From Moritella sp. (lineage in GTDB: Bacteria; Pseudomonadota; Gammaproteobacteria; Enterobacterales; Moritellaceae): DNA of 64,000 bases. Of this stretch, positions 39,815 through 48,938 are shown piece after piece (position 1 is the stretch's first letter; each line of letters opens with the position of its first letter). Position numbers and translations under genes: made by a program. The notes below the pieces were generated by a model. It was not told the DNA's origin and made no database searches. It saw nothing but the letters and a program-made list of their open reading frames with translations. The stretch lies in contig NZ_JABSQR010000033.1 of the NCBI RefSeq assembly GCF_013215705.1, positions 1 to 64,000 of the forward strand, written 5' to 3'.

Positions 39815-41311
39815 ATGCCGTCTAAGATCCAATTTCGCATCTTTGTTGCGTTACTTTTCCTGCTCGGTGTTGGCAGTATTGCACAACGCCATTACAGTGG
39901 AGAGATCCCTTGGTTTCCCGGTGACACCTATTCAACCTGGATGATTGAAGCGAAAGTTGAGTTTACTGCACAAGGTGACGCAGTTAATGCATCCTTCGCC
40001 ACACCGTCGACACAGTCTAACTTCACCGTGTTAAACCAAACTGCGGCATCGCCTGGTTATGGCTTATCTTTTATCGATAATCGCGCACAATGGACTATTC
40101 GTAGCGCACAGGGCAAGCAAGATCTATACTATAAAGTTAACGTACTGGCGAATGATATCCCATTAGATGTGATTAATGAGCAAGACATTACAATTAATAA
40201 AACCACCTGGTTACCACCCTATGATATCGCTGCAGAACAACTTGTTAACAGTGCGATGGCAACAAGCGCTGATGCTTTTTCATATAGCCGTGAATTACTC
40301 AAGTTACTGTCTGGAGATGATTTAGGCCAAAATGCGAAATTAATGCTGCAAGAAAATAGCAAATCAGCATTATTTGTCGCATTGCTCAATGACGCTAATA
40401 TCCCCGCCTTACTGGTTAAAGGTCTGTATCTTGAAGACGGCCGTCGTCAACAGCAACTGCAATCATTTGTACTGGTATTTGGCGAAAATGATACCCGTTT
40501 AATTGACGTCAAATTAGGCCAGATCGCAGACGCGAAAAACCTGCTGCTTTGGGAACAAAATGGCGAGCCAACTTTAGATCTCATCGGGGGTACAAATTCT
40601 CGGGTTAGTTTCTCTATTATTCAACAAACCCAACCTGTTATGCAGGTACTAAAAGAGAAATCCAATGATACTAACCTGTCCAATTTTAGTATCTACAGCC
40701 TACCACTCGAAGAACAAGCGTTATTCAAAGGCATCTTACTCATTCCATTAGGGGTGATGATTGTGGTGCTAATGCGTATTCTGATTGGGTTACGTACGTC
40801 TGGTACTTTCATGCCAGTCTTGATTGCAATGGCATTTGTACAAACCAGTTTAGCCACCGGACTAATTGGTTTTACCTTGATTGTCGGTATTGGGCTTGTG
40901 ATCCGCTCTTACCTGTCTCGATTAAATCTACTATTAGTATCGCGAATATCCGTGGTGATCATTACTGTAATCGCCATTATTTCGTTGTTCTCCGTTTTAT
41001 CATACAAAATAGGGCTTACGGAAGGATTAAAAATCACCTTCTTCCCGATGATCATTCTATCGTGGACCATTGAACGTATGTCAATTCTATGGGAAGAAGA
41101 AGGCCCGAAAGAAGTATTGGTACAAGGTGGTGGCAGTTTGTTTGTGGCGGTACTAGTGTACCTCACCATTAGTAATGAACTACTACGCTACTGGGCATTC
41201 AACTTCCTTGGTCTGCAACTTATCATTATGGCAATCATCTTAATGTTAGGTACTTATACCGGCTACCGGCTACTCGAACTACGCCGCTTTAAAGATATGC
41301 AGGGTGACTAA
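39815..41311 (+). CDS. Inactive transglutaminase-like domain fused to seven membrane helices
   Basis: This 498-residue membrane protein has an N-terminal helix (about 7-22) and a periplasmic domain (about 25-300) that resembles the inactive transglutaminase of the Transglut_i_TM family (GEIPWFPGDTYSTWMIEAKVEF). Seven C-terminal helices (about 305-485) include IGLRTSGTFMPVLIAMAFVQTSLATG and YRLLELRRF. No Cys-His-Asp triad is evident. Genes of this type regularly sit beside an ATP-grasp ligase and a PF05618 protein, as here. The natural substrate is unknown. The gene overlaps neither neighbour but lies 2 bases from each. Confidence 0.87.
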   Translation: MPSKIQFRIFVALLFLLGVGSIAQRHYSGEIPWFPGDTYSTWMIEAKVEFTAQGDAVNASFATPSTQSNFTVLNQTAASPGYGLSFIDNRAQWTIRSAQGKQDLYYKVNVLANDIPLDVINEQDITINKTTWLPPYDIAAEQLVNSAMATSADAFSYSRELLKLLSGDDLGQNAKLMLQENSKSALFVALLNDANIPALLVKGLYLEDGRRQQQLQSFVLVFGENDTRLIDVKLGQIADAKNLLLWEQNGEPTLDLIGGTNSRVSFSIIQQTQPVMQVLKEKSNDTNLSNFSIYSLPLEEQALFKGILLIPLGVMIVVLMRILIGLRTSGTFMPVLIAMAFVQTSLATGLIGFTLIVGIGLVIRSYLSRLNLLLVSRISVVIITVIAIISLFSVLSYKIGLTEGLKITFFPMIILSWTIERMSILWEEEGPKEVLVQGGGSLFVAVLVYLTISNELLRYWAFNFLGLQLIIMAIILMLGTYTGYRLLELRRFKDMQGD

Positions 41312-41313
41312 TC

Positions 41314-42273
41314 ATGACATTTTCGTTTTTTAAAGAATTCGCAATGCCGAGTAAGTTAAAACAACAAGGTATTCTGGGGATGAATCAGCGCAATAATATG
41401 TACATATCGCGCTACAATCCCAGAAAGCTATTTCCGTTAGTGGATAACAAATTAAAAACCAAAGAGATTGCCGAAGAGGCCAATCTCAGCACCCCCGAAC
41501 TTATTGGCGTGGTTGATAATCAGCACGCCGTTAAATCGGTTGATAAGATCATCGCAGGTCTTAATGGCTTTGTGATCAAACCGGCAAAAGGCTCTGGTGG
41601 TAAGGGTATCCTAGTGATCACCAAAGTAGAGGATGGTCGCTATTATAAACCCAGCGGCAGTGAATGTTCACTCGATGATATCGAACGTCATTGCTCGAAT
41701 ATTTTAGCGGGCCTGTTCTCACTTGGTGGTGGTATCGATGTGGCAGTTGTCGAAGCGCTCATCATATTTGATGATAGCTTTGAGGGTTATAGCTTTGAAG
41801 GGGTGCCAGATGTACGTGTGATTGTATTTAAAGGTATCCCGATGATGGCCATGATGCGGTTATCAACATCCATGTCGGATGGTAAAGCTAATTTACACCA
41901 AGGCGCTGTTGGGGTCGGCATTAACATCACCACAGGCGAAGCGCTCAACGCCGTGCAATATGATGAAGTTGTCACCCACCATCCAGATACACAAACAGAA
42001 TTAGCCCTGTTAAAAGTACCGCATTGGGAAGAAGTTATTCGATTAGCTGCGCAATGTTATGATATTTCAGGCTTAGGTTATTTAGGTGCCGATGTGGTAT
42101 TAGATCGCGATCATGGTCCGATGCTATTAGAGCTTAACGCACGTCCAGGGCTGGCTATTCAAATCGCCAATGGCATGGGGTTGCTACCAAGGTTACAACA
42201 AATTGAAGCGGCGAATACCGATAGTATGGATCTAGACCAGCGTCTTGCTTATTGTAAACAACACTTCGGCTAA
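41314..42273 (+). CDS. ATP-grasp, alpha-L-glutamate ligase-like protein (RimK-related)
   Basis: This 319-residue cytoplasmic ligase has ATP-grasp motifs: FVIKPAKGSGGKGILVI (about 86-102), the D-G-x-x segment around VPDVRVIVFKG, and a C-terminal metal/ATP site LLELNARPGLAIQIANG. The family joins an acid to an amine through an acyl phosphate. Its substrates in this gene setting are not established. It lies last in the four-gene set with two retropepsin-like lipoproteins and the 7TM protein, and ends at a terminator. Confidence 0.88.
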   Translation: MTFSFFKEFAMPSKLKQQGILGMNQRNNMYISRYNPRKLFPLVDNKLKTKEIAEEANLSTPELIGVVDNQHAVKSVDKIIAGLNGFVIKPAKGSGGKGILVITKVEDGRYYKPSGSECSLDDIERHCSNILAGLFSLGGGIDVAVVEALIIFDDSFEGYSFEGVPDVRVIVFKGIPMMAMMRLSTSMSDGKANLHQGAVGVGINITTGEALNAVQYDEVVTHHPDTQTELALLKVPHWEEVIRLAAQCYDISGLGYLGADVVLDRDHGPMLLELNARPGLAIQIANGMGLLPRLQQIEAANTDSMDLDQRLAYCKQHFG

Positions 42274-42310
42274 ATATATTGTAGAAGTGAGACAAATAAA
42301 AGCATAAATA

Positions 42311-42343
42311 TAAAGGCATACAGATTCATCTTGTATGCCTTTA
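42311..42343. terminator. Bidirectional terminator after the ATP-grasp gene
   Basis: TAAAGGCATACA and its complement TGTATGCCTTTA pair across a 9-base loop, between convergent genes. Confidence 0.8.
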
Positions 42344-42375
42344 AAACTATTGAACTATTCAAAAACAGAAATCAT

Positions 42376-42669
42376 TTAAGCCAATAAATGGCGTAAATTC
42401 ATTTCAAAAATCATTTTTTCTGCAGTACAAGTAAAGCTCAATGTTACTAGATAAGCATGTTCATCTTGCGCGGTAAAATTAATCGTTACTGCTTCATCGA
42501 ATTGTTCATCAACATAAGCCTCAAGCTCACTGCGTTTTGCATCGACTGCAAGTTGCGAGTCAAAGCGAATAGGGAAAGAGAGTTCGGTATCATCAGGGTG
42601 AATAATGCTGCCAATTTCAGCAAACGCACCACAGCAATCTTTAATATCAGTATTGTTATCATTCGACAT
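42376..42669 (-). CDS. YfcZ/YiiS family (DUF406) protein
   Basis: This 97-residue acidic protein has an N-terminal CC pair (IKDCCGAFAEIGSIIHPDD), a middle helix and a C-terminal TLSFTCTAEKMIFEMNLR segment, which matches the end of E. coli YfcZ. The family has no assigned function. It is small and cytoplasmic and sits alone between two terminators. Confidence 0.78.
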   Translation of the reverse strand: MSNDNNTDIKDCCGAFAEIGSIIHPDDTELSFPIRFDSQLAVDAKRSELEAYVDEQFDEAVTINFTAQDEHAYLVTLSFTCTAEKMIFEMNLRHLLA

Positions 42670-42744
42670 AATTATTCTACCTATTGATTAAAATTCACGA
42701 TTAACATCCACAATAGTACCACTAAAGTATAAGTTGTAAAAATA

Positions 42745-42778
42745 AAAAACCGCTTACACCAAGGCATAAGCGGTTTTT
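42745..42778 (-). terminator. Terminator of the ferritin gene
   Basis: On the minus strand AAAAACCGCTTA pairs with TAAGCGGTTTTT across a 10-base loop, with a T-run on the right side of the stem. Confidence 0.85.
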
Positions 42779-42832
42779 ATATTAAAATAATCGACTTGTT
42801 TAGTCGTATATAAATTTGTTAGCTAAAGTAGA

Positions 42833-43360
42833 TTAAATCACAATTGACGGTGCTGCTGGCGCTTTGCTCATTGCTTTTAATTCTTGATCCATAATGAATA
42901 GACCGTGACCATTATCAACACCAACACGGCGGATTTGGCTCACGATACCATTAAATAATGCTTCTTCTTCTGTTTGCTCTTCCATCAAGGTATTTAGATG
43001 AGCCACAGATTGGAAATCTCTTAGTTCATGTGCTAAACCTAGAATTTCAGAAATAGATTCAGTGATCATCACTTCGTGATCAAGCGCTTTAAGAAATACA
43101 TCTAATAAATCATCAAATTTAGATTCTGCCGCAGGAATCATTTCCATTAATGGCTGGATACCGCGGTCGATCATATAACGGAATAATAACTGAGCATGTA
43201 CCTGTTCTTCAGCTGCGTGCTTATAAAAGAAATCACCCGCGCCAATAAAATCTGATGCATAGCAAAAAGATGCCATGCTGCGGTAAAGATGAGATGCAGT
43301 AAACTCTTTTGTCATTTGTTGGTTAAGCGCTGTCGCCATAACCTTAGATAATTTTGGCAT
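42833..43360 (-). CDS. ftnA: Ferritin, FtnA type
   Basis: This 175-residue non-haem ferritin stores iron. Ferroxidase ligands are visible: E in TKEFTASHLYRSM, E...H in HAAEEQVHAQLLF, and E/Q in TLMEEQTEEEALF. The start at MPKLSKVMA follows AGGA by 9 bases. An upstream codon (43393) adds 11 residues not found in the family. It is divergent from adhE and ends at a good terminator. No Fur or RyhB site was identified. Confidence 0.93.
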   Translation of the reverse strand: MPKLSKVMATALNQQMTKEFTASHLYRSMASFCYASDFIGAGDFFYKHAAEEQVHAQLLFRYMIDRGIQPLMEMIPAAESKFDDLLDVFLKALDHEVMITESISEILGLAHELRDFQSVAHLNTLMEEQTEEEALFNGIVSQIRRVGVDNGHGLFIMDQELKAMSKAPAAPSIVI

Positions 43361-43583
43361 AGTATAATGTCCTATAGTAAACAGTTCAGGCAATGCTACC
43401 TTAATGCCTCTAAAATTAACAATAACTTTGTTAATTTTACGTCTTTTTTTTTAAATTCAGCGTGTTACGACCCTATAAATGAGTCTTGATCGCATTGAAA
43501 TAAAATTACAAATAAAGTGATTTTCACAGATTTACGACCGACTTAACACTATTATGAAAATATAATACGTAATATTACTACAA

Positions 43584-43597
43584 TTGATTTAGATCAA
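43584..43597 (+). promoter_or_regulatory. FNR box of adhE
   Basis: TTGATTTAGATCAA is an exact match to TTGAT-N4-ATCAA. Its centre lies about 40-41 bases before the start predicted from a TATACT -10 at 43619-43624, the class II FNR activation position. Confidence 0.8.
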
Positions 43598-43618
43598 TTT
43601 TTAATCCTTAAGATTATC

Positions 43619-43624
43619 TATACT
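43619..43624 (+). promoter_or_regulatory. -10 element of the adhE promoter
   Basis: TATACT lies about 31 bases (centre to centre) from the FNR box. A transcript would begin near 43631 and have a leader of about 70 bases. No good -35 is needed at an FNR-activated promoter. Confidence 0.5.
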
Positions 43625-43701
43625 TCAAATCAAAGCTATTCACTAAGAGGTATCCCTTAGTAAATAATTTTTAGATTTTAAATTAGTTTTAAGGATAGAT
43701 T

Positions 43702-46347
43702 ATGACGGTCAAAAATATTGAAACACTCAATGCCATGGTTGCAAAAGTCAAAACCGCGCAACAAGAATTCGCCACCTTCAATCAACAACAAGTTGATAAG
43801 ATTTTCCGCGCCGCAGCCCTTGCAGCATCTACAGCACGTATCCCATTAGCACAAATGGCTGTTGAAGAATCAGGCATGGGTGTATTGGAAGATAAAGTAA
43901 CTAAAAACCACTTTGCATCTGAATACATCTACAACAAATATAAAGATTCCCTCACGTGCGGCATTATTGAAGAAGATAACGAATTTGGCACCATTACCAT
44001 TGCCGAGCCGGTTGGTATCATCTGCGGTATCGTACCAACAACAAACCCAACTTCAACGGCTATTTTTAAAGCGTTAATTTCACTTAAAACACGTAATGGT
44101 ATTATCTTCTCGCCACATCCACGTGCAAAAAATGCAACCAACACAGCCGCTAAAATTGTATTAGATGCCGCGGTTGCAGCAGGAGCGCCAAAACATATCA
44201 TCGGTTGGATTGATGAACCATCGGTTGAATTATCACATTCATTGATGCATCACAATGACATTAACCTTATTCTAGCCACTGGTGGTCCGGGCATGGTTAA
44301 AGCCGCTTACTCTTCAGGTAAACCAGCCATTGGTGTTGGCGCAGGTAATACCCCGATTGTGATTGATGAAACAGCAGACATTAAACGTGCCGTGTCTTCA
44401 ATCTTAATGTCAAAAACATTCGATAACGGTGTGGTATGTGCCTCGGAACAAGCGGTTATTGTTGTTGACGAAGTATATGACGCGGTAAAAGCACGTTTCA
44501 TTACGCACGGCGGTTACATCTTAACGAAGAAAGAAGCCGATAAAGTACGTGAAATCGTACTAATCAATGGCAACATGAATCCTGCGATTGTTGGTCAGTC
44601 TGCAATTAAGATTGCAGAAATGGCGGGGGTTACAGTGCCTCCTTTCACAAAAGTATTGATTGGTGAAGGTCCAGAAGTACACATTGATGATGCATTCGCT
44701 CACGAAAAACTATCGCCAACATTAGGTATGTTCCGCGCACGTGATTACAATCACGCTGTAGAGCAAGCTATCACTATGGTTGAGATTGGCGGTATAGGTC
44801 ATACATCTGGACTCTATACAGACCAAGATGCCAACGAAGATCGTATCAAAGACTTCGGCGATAAAATGAAAACGGCACGTATCCTGATTAACCAACCAAG
44901 TTCACAAGGTGGTATCGGTGATTTATATAACTTCGGTTTAGCACCATCTCTAACGCTAGGTTGTGGTTCTTGGGGTGGTAACTCTATCTCAGAAAACGTG
45001 GGTCCTAAGCACCTTATCAATAAAAAAATTGTTGCAAAGCGAGCTGAAAATATGTTGTGGCATAAACTACCTGAATCAATTTACTTCCGCCGTGGTTCAT
45101 TACCCATTGCGATGGATGACCTTGTTGGCAAAAAACGTGCTTGTATCGTTACTGATAAGTTCCTATTCAACAACGGTTATGTTGATGACTTAGTTTCAAT
45201 TCTAAAAAGAAAAGGCATCGATACTGAAGTATTCTACGACGTAGAAGCAGATCCAACACTTGCAATCGTGAAGAAAGGTGTTGCAGTGATGAACAGCTTC
45301 CAACCGGATGTGATCATTGCCTTTGGTGGCGGTTCACCAATGGATGCAGCGAAGATTATGTGGGTAATGTACGAACATCCAGATGTACACTTCGAAGATC
45401 TTGCAATGCGTTTTATGGATATCCGTAAACGTATTTACAAGTTCCCTAAAATGGGCATAAAAGCCATGATGGTTGCGGTAACGACAACATCAGGCACTGG
45501 TTCTGAAGTAACTCCATTTGCGGTAGTGACAGATGAAGTAACGGGTCAAAAATACCCAATCGCTGACTACCAACTAACGCCAAATATGGCGGTTATCGAT
45601 GCTGACTTGGTGATGAACATGCCAAAATCATTAACTGGATTTGGTGGTTATGATGCGGTAACACATGCGCTAGAAGCTTATGTGTCTGTCTTACAAAATG
45701 AATACTCAGATGGTCAAGCACTACAGGCGCTTAAACTATTAAAAGAGTATTTACCAAGTTCTTACAAAAATGGTGCTAAAGACCCAGTCGCACGTGAGAA
45801 AGTACACAACGGTGCCACTATTGCGGGTATCGCCTTTGCCAATGCTTTCTTGGGTGTGTGTCACTCAATGGCACACAAACTAGGTGCTGAATTCCATATT
45901 CCACACGGCTTAGCAAATGCACTACTTATCACTAACGTTATTCGTTATAACGCCACTGATATGCCAACCAAACAAGCTGCATTTTCACAATACGACCGTC
46001 CGAAAGCACGTGCTCGTTATGCTGAAGTTGCTGAGCACTTAGGCTTCCGTGAAGGTAAAACAGCTGACAAAATTAACGCACTACTAAACTGGTTAGACGA
46101 ACTTAAAACTGATTTAGATATTCCTAAATCAATTCAAGCAGCTGGCGTAAACGAAGCTGATTTCCTTGCTAAAGTTGATCAACTAGCGATTGAAGCATTC
46201 GATGACCAATGTACTGGTGCTAACCCTCGTTACCCACTAATTAGCGAGCTAAAAGCACTATTACTTGCTTCTTACTACGGTACTGATTACAAAGAAAGCT
46301 ATGAACTAGAAAAACAACCGACTAAAAAAGTAGCGGTGGTTAAATAG
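43702..46347 (+). CDS. adhE: AdhE, bifunctional acetaldehyde-CoA/alcohol dehydrogenase
   Basis: This 881-residue enzyme reduces acetyl-CoA to acetaldehyde and then to ethanol, regenerating NAD+ in fermentation. The N-terminal aldehyde dehydrogenase (about 1-440) has active-site Cys in DNGVVCASEQAV. The C-terminal iron alcohol dehydrogenase (about 450-870) has GGGSPMDAAKIMW and the metal ligands in FHIPHGLANALLITN and CHSMAHKLG. The ATG has an AAGGA ribosome site. A perfect FNR box upstream indicates oxygen-controlled expression. It is probably monocistronic, with a terminator after it. Confidence 0.97.
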   Translation: MTVKNIETLNAMVAKVKTAQQEFATFNQQQVDKIFRAAALAASTARIPLAQMAVEESGMGVLEDKVTKNHFASEYIYNKYKDSLTCGIIEEDNEFGTITIAEPVGIICGIVPTTNPTSTAIFKALISLKTRNGIIFSPHPRAKNATNTAAKIVLDAAVAAGAPKHIIGWIDEPSVELSHSLMHHNDINLILATGGPGMVKAAYSSGKPAIGVGAGNTPIVIDETADIKRAVSSILMSKTFDNGVVCASEQAVIVVDEVYDAVKARFITHGGYILTKKEADKVREIVLINGNMNPAIVGQSAIKIAEMAGVTVPPFTKVLIGEGPEVHIDDAFAHEKLSPTLGMFRARDYNHAVEQAITMVEIGGIGHTSGLYTDQDANEDRIKDFGDKMKTARILINQPSSQGGIGDLYNFGLAPSLTLGCGSWGGNSISENVGPKHLINKKIVAKRAENMLWHKLPESIYFRRGSLPIAMDDLVGKKRACIVTDKFLFNNGYVDDLVSILKRKGIDTEVFYDVEADPTLAIVKKGVAVMNSFQPDVIIAFGGGSPMDAAKIMWVMYEHPDVHFEDLAMRFMDIRKRIYKFPKMGIKAMMVAVTTTSGTGSEVTPFAVVTDEVTGQKYPIADYQLTPNMAVIDADLVMNMPKSLTGFGGYDAVTHALEAYVSVLQNEYSDGQALQALKLLKEYLPSSYKNGAKDPVAREKVHNGATIAGIAFANAFLGVCHSMAHKLGAEFHIPHGLANALLITNVIRYNATDMPTKQAAFSQYDRPKARARYAEVAEHLGFREGKTADKINALLNWLDELKTDLDIPKSIQAAGVNEADFLAKVDQLAIEAFDDQCTGANPRYPLISELKALLLASYYGTDYKESYELEKQPTKKVAVVK

Positions 46348-46684
46348 TATTGGTTATTGCTATCGTCCAATAAGCGGATAGCAGTTACCTACAAAGGGTG
46401 GGGAATGTGGATTTTTTAATCCATATTTCACACCCTTTTATTATGTATTGAATAATTAATAATATACCTGTTTATACCTTCGACTATGCCACAATTTTAA
46501 ATAAAATCGTTGAAAAGATAACTAGCCCACATCTCCCATATTTAGTTTTGATAACCCTAAACTTATCCCCTATAATTATTTGACTGTGTTTTTAATACTC
46601 TATTCAATGACTAAATAGCTGTATTTAATAAGGATAGCACTAACACTGAAGTCAAAATGGATTTAAATAAGTGGCAGGTAAGTA
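46348..46684 (+). other. Gap after adhE
   Basis: It contains the terminator at 46393-46439. The last 240 bases are AT-rich, and I see no clear promoter or operator before the HD-GYP-like gene. Confidence 0.6.
46393..46439 (+). terminator. Terminator of adhE
   Basis: The outer stem pairs AAAGGGTG with CACCCTTT, with an inner stem TGGATT/AATCCA and a T-run at the loop. The transcript ends CCCTTTTATT. Confidence 0.65.
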
Positions 46685-47980
46685 ATGGCAAATGTCTCAT
46701 TAACGATTAAAGACCTTAAAGTGGGTCATTTTATTAATCTTCCCATTGGTTGGACATCCCACCCTTTCATTCTTAACTCATTTATTATTAAGGACGAAAG
46801 ACAATTACAAATTGTACAACACTTGGGGTTAGCCACGATTTCTGTCGATATCTCTCGCAGTAAAATCACGCAAGCATCAGAAGCAGAGCAATCAACAACA
46901 CCCGTTGCAAATGGCCAGGTTTTAGCTGAACAATTGGCAGAGCACCCACTCACAAATACTGAGACAATAGCCCAACCAACGGTACTCAAAGAAAAAACAG
47001 AACAGCAAACACAATTAACACAGCAGCAGGCCTGGTGGAAACAAATCCGTCATACTCGCTCAAAATATCAAAATAAGATCGCGTCCCTCAAAGATATTTA
47101 CAGCACATTTAGCTTGCAACCTGAAAAAGCGATGGAACGATTAGAATTACTGTCAGGTGAATTAACCATTGCAGCTGAACAACAGCATAACTTTAGCTTC
47201 GTGTTATGCAATGAGGAGATATCAAGTGATACGCTTTATCAAAACGCGATGAATGTGGCCGTACTCAGTACACGCTTAGCACAGCAGCTAGCCTTTAACG
47301 CACAAGATGTGGCAATCGTGGCTCAGACAGCCTTACTCAGTCAGTTTGGTATGTTATGGGTGCCCGCTTCAATTCGTAATAAAAGATCTGAACTTACAAA
47401 ACCAGAAGTTAATTACCTCAAACAACATCCAGCTTATGCAGCGCAAAGATTACAAGATATAGATGCACTACCTGATATTGTCGTTCAAAGTATTTTACAG
47501 ATCAATGAAAAATTCGATGGTAGCGGTTACCCACGCGGTTTCAAGCAAGATAAAATGTCAAAGTACGCACAATTAGTGGCCATCACCACCCGCTATAATG
47601 AAATGTGCAACGCCAACTTACCTCAACACCGCTATTCACCACATCTAGCCATTGGCTTGCTGTTTAAAGTCGCCAATAAGCATTACAACAAAGCCTATCT
47701 CGAACAATTTATTAAAATGATGGGCATATACCCGGTTGGTACTATCGTGAGTTATAATAACAGCCAAGCCCTAGTACAGATGAATATTATAGATAGTCTT
47801 CGACAACCGCTGATTGTCGATTTTAATGAGCTTGAGCCGATAAAGAAACAACCACTTTTACGTCATTGCGGTGATGAAAATATCGTGATAACTAAAGCTA
47901 TCAGCAATAATAATATCCCCCCTGAACATCTCGAAAAGTTTAATTTAGTCCAGCGCAGCAATTTATACTACCCCAGCTAG
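46685..47980 (+). CDS. HD-GYP-like protein with DUF3391, probably catalytically inactive
   Basis: This 431-residue protein has an N-terminal DUF3391 domain (about 1-60, LKVGHFINLPIGWTSHPFI) and a coiled linker (about 60-140), then an HD-GYP-related domain (about 170-360). The metal-binding HD motif is replaced: ALLSQFGMLWVP stands where LLHDIGK is expected. KQHPAYAAQRL is kept, but the DGSGYPRG box lacks its preceding His pair (QINEKFDGSGYPRG). C-di-GMP hydrolysis is therefore unlikely, and a binding or adaptor role is more plausible. The gene is monocistronic. Confidence 0.82.
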   Translation: MANVSLTIKDLKVGHFINLPIGWTSHPFILNSFIIKDERQLQIVQHLGLATISVDISRSKITQASEAEQSTTPVANGQVLAEQLAEHPLTNTETIAQPTVLKEKTEQQTQLTQQQAWWKQIRHTRSKYQNKIASLKDIYSTFSLQPEKAMERLELLSGELTIAAEQQHNFSFVLCNEEISSDTLYQNAMNVAVLSTRLAQQLAFNAQDVAIVAQTALLSQFGMLWVPASIRNKRSELTKPEVNYLKQHPAYAAQRLQDIDALPDIVVQSILQINEKFDGSGYPRGFKQDKMSKYAQLVAITTRYNEMCNANLPQHRYSPHLAIGLLFKVANKHYNKAYLEQFIKMMGIYPVGTIVSYNNSQALVQMNIIDSLRQPLIVDFNELEPIKKQPLLRHCGDENIVITKAISNNNIPPEHLEKFNLVQRSNLYYPS

Positions 47981-47996
47981 TACTAAGGAACTGTCA

Positions 47997-48034
47997 AATA
48001 TCATAGATAACAGCTGCTGTTAATCTATGATATT
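47997..48034. repeat. Large imperfect palindrome upstream of the DeoR gene
   Basis: AATATCATAGATAACAGC pairs with GCTGTTAATCTATGATATT across a one-base centre with a single extra base in the right arm. The end of the stem is 38 bases before the DeoR start. It could terminate the previous gene (no strong T-run) or be a large operator for the regulator. Confidence 0.7.
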
Positions 48035-48072
48035 GTTACACTCTTATCTTTAATAAATGAATCACATACACT

Positions 48073-48840
48073 ATGTCAAAACGCAACACTCAACAACGTC
48101 GTCATACCATCATTAAGTTACTTGAAGAACAGGGTACACTCAGCGTTGATGAACTAGCCCAACGTTTTGAAACATCAGAAGTCACCATCCGTAAAGATCT
48201 CACCGCGTTAGAACAAAACGGATTATTATTACGTCGTTATGGTGGCGCAATACCTATCCCGAAAGAATTTCTACCTGAAGTTGAAACCGATAAAGTCTCT
48301 CAGTGCAAAATCGAAATTGCCATTGCGGCCGCATTACGCATTCGTGATCACAACCGGATTATTATCGACAGTGGTACCACCACGGCTAGTTTAATCGAGC
48401 AGCTCGCCAATAAAAAAGGCTTGATCACCATGACCAATTCACTACAAGTGGCTAATGCGTTAAATGGTTTAGAGAATGAACCGACGTTATTAATGACAGG
48501 TGGCACTTGGGACCCGCACTCTGAATCATTCCAAGGTCAAATAGCCGAACAAGTACTGCGCTCATACGACTTTGATCAGCTGTTTATCGGTGCCGACGGT
48601 ATTGATTTAGAACGTGGCAGCACAACGTTTAATGAGTTAATTGGCCTGAGTCGCGTCATGGCAGAAGTATCCAGAGAAGTTGTTGTCATGGTAGAGTCAG
48701 ACAAGATCAGTCGTAAAATGCCTAACCTCGAACTTGCATGGGATAATATCCACACCCTCATTACCGATGCTGATATTACGGATGAGCAACGCTGTGCCAT
48801 TGAAGCCAAAAATATCGATGTCATCATAGCATCGAGATAA
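48073..48840 (+). CDS. DeoR-family regulator, YciT-like
   Basis: This 255-residue repressor has an N-terminal winged helix (about 6-57, LSVDELAQRFETSEVTIRKDL) and a C-terminal sugar-phosphate-sensing domain (about 75-240: IIIDSGTTTASLIEQL, FIGADGID and AEVSREVVVMVESDK). The DSGTT and GADG motifs line the effector pocket. Effector and targets are unknown. E. coli YciT is my nearest recalled match. No sugar genes flank it, and the KdgM-type porin convergent to it is not an obvious target. Confidence 0.87.
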   Translation: MSKRNTQQRRHTIIKLLEEQGTLSVDELAQRFETSEVTIRKDLTALEQNGLLLRRYGGAIPIPKEFLPEVETDKVSQCKIEIAIAAALRIRDHNRIIIDSGTTTASLIEQLANKKGLITMTNSLQVANALNGLENEPTLLMTGGTWDPHSESFQGQIAEQVLRSYDFDQLFIGADGIDLERGSTTFNELIGLSRVMAEVSREVVVMVESDKISRKMPNLELAWDNIHTLITDADITDEQRCAIEAKNIDVIIASR

Positions 48841-48868
48841 TCTTTTTTCGTAAAAACGTGACCGATAA

Positions 48869-48901
48869 AAAATCCCGCTTACTGCAAATAAGTGGGATTT
48901 T
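48869..48901. terminator. Bidirectional terminator between the DeoR and porin genes
   Basis: AAAATCCCGCTTA pairs with TAAGTGGGATTTT (one G-T pair) across a 7-base loop, with A/T runs on both sides. Confidence 0.82.
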
Positions 48902-48938
48902 ACCTAAAGGATTTAATATTGTTCTATATGCTCAAGGC

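Larger units (their letters stand above)
43361..43701. other. Divergent ftnA-adhE regulatory region
   Basis: About 340 bases, AT-rich, with no gene. It holds the FNR box and -10 of adhE (entered separately). A ribosome site AAGGA lies before adhE. No other signal was clear. Confidence 0.7.
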
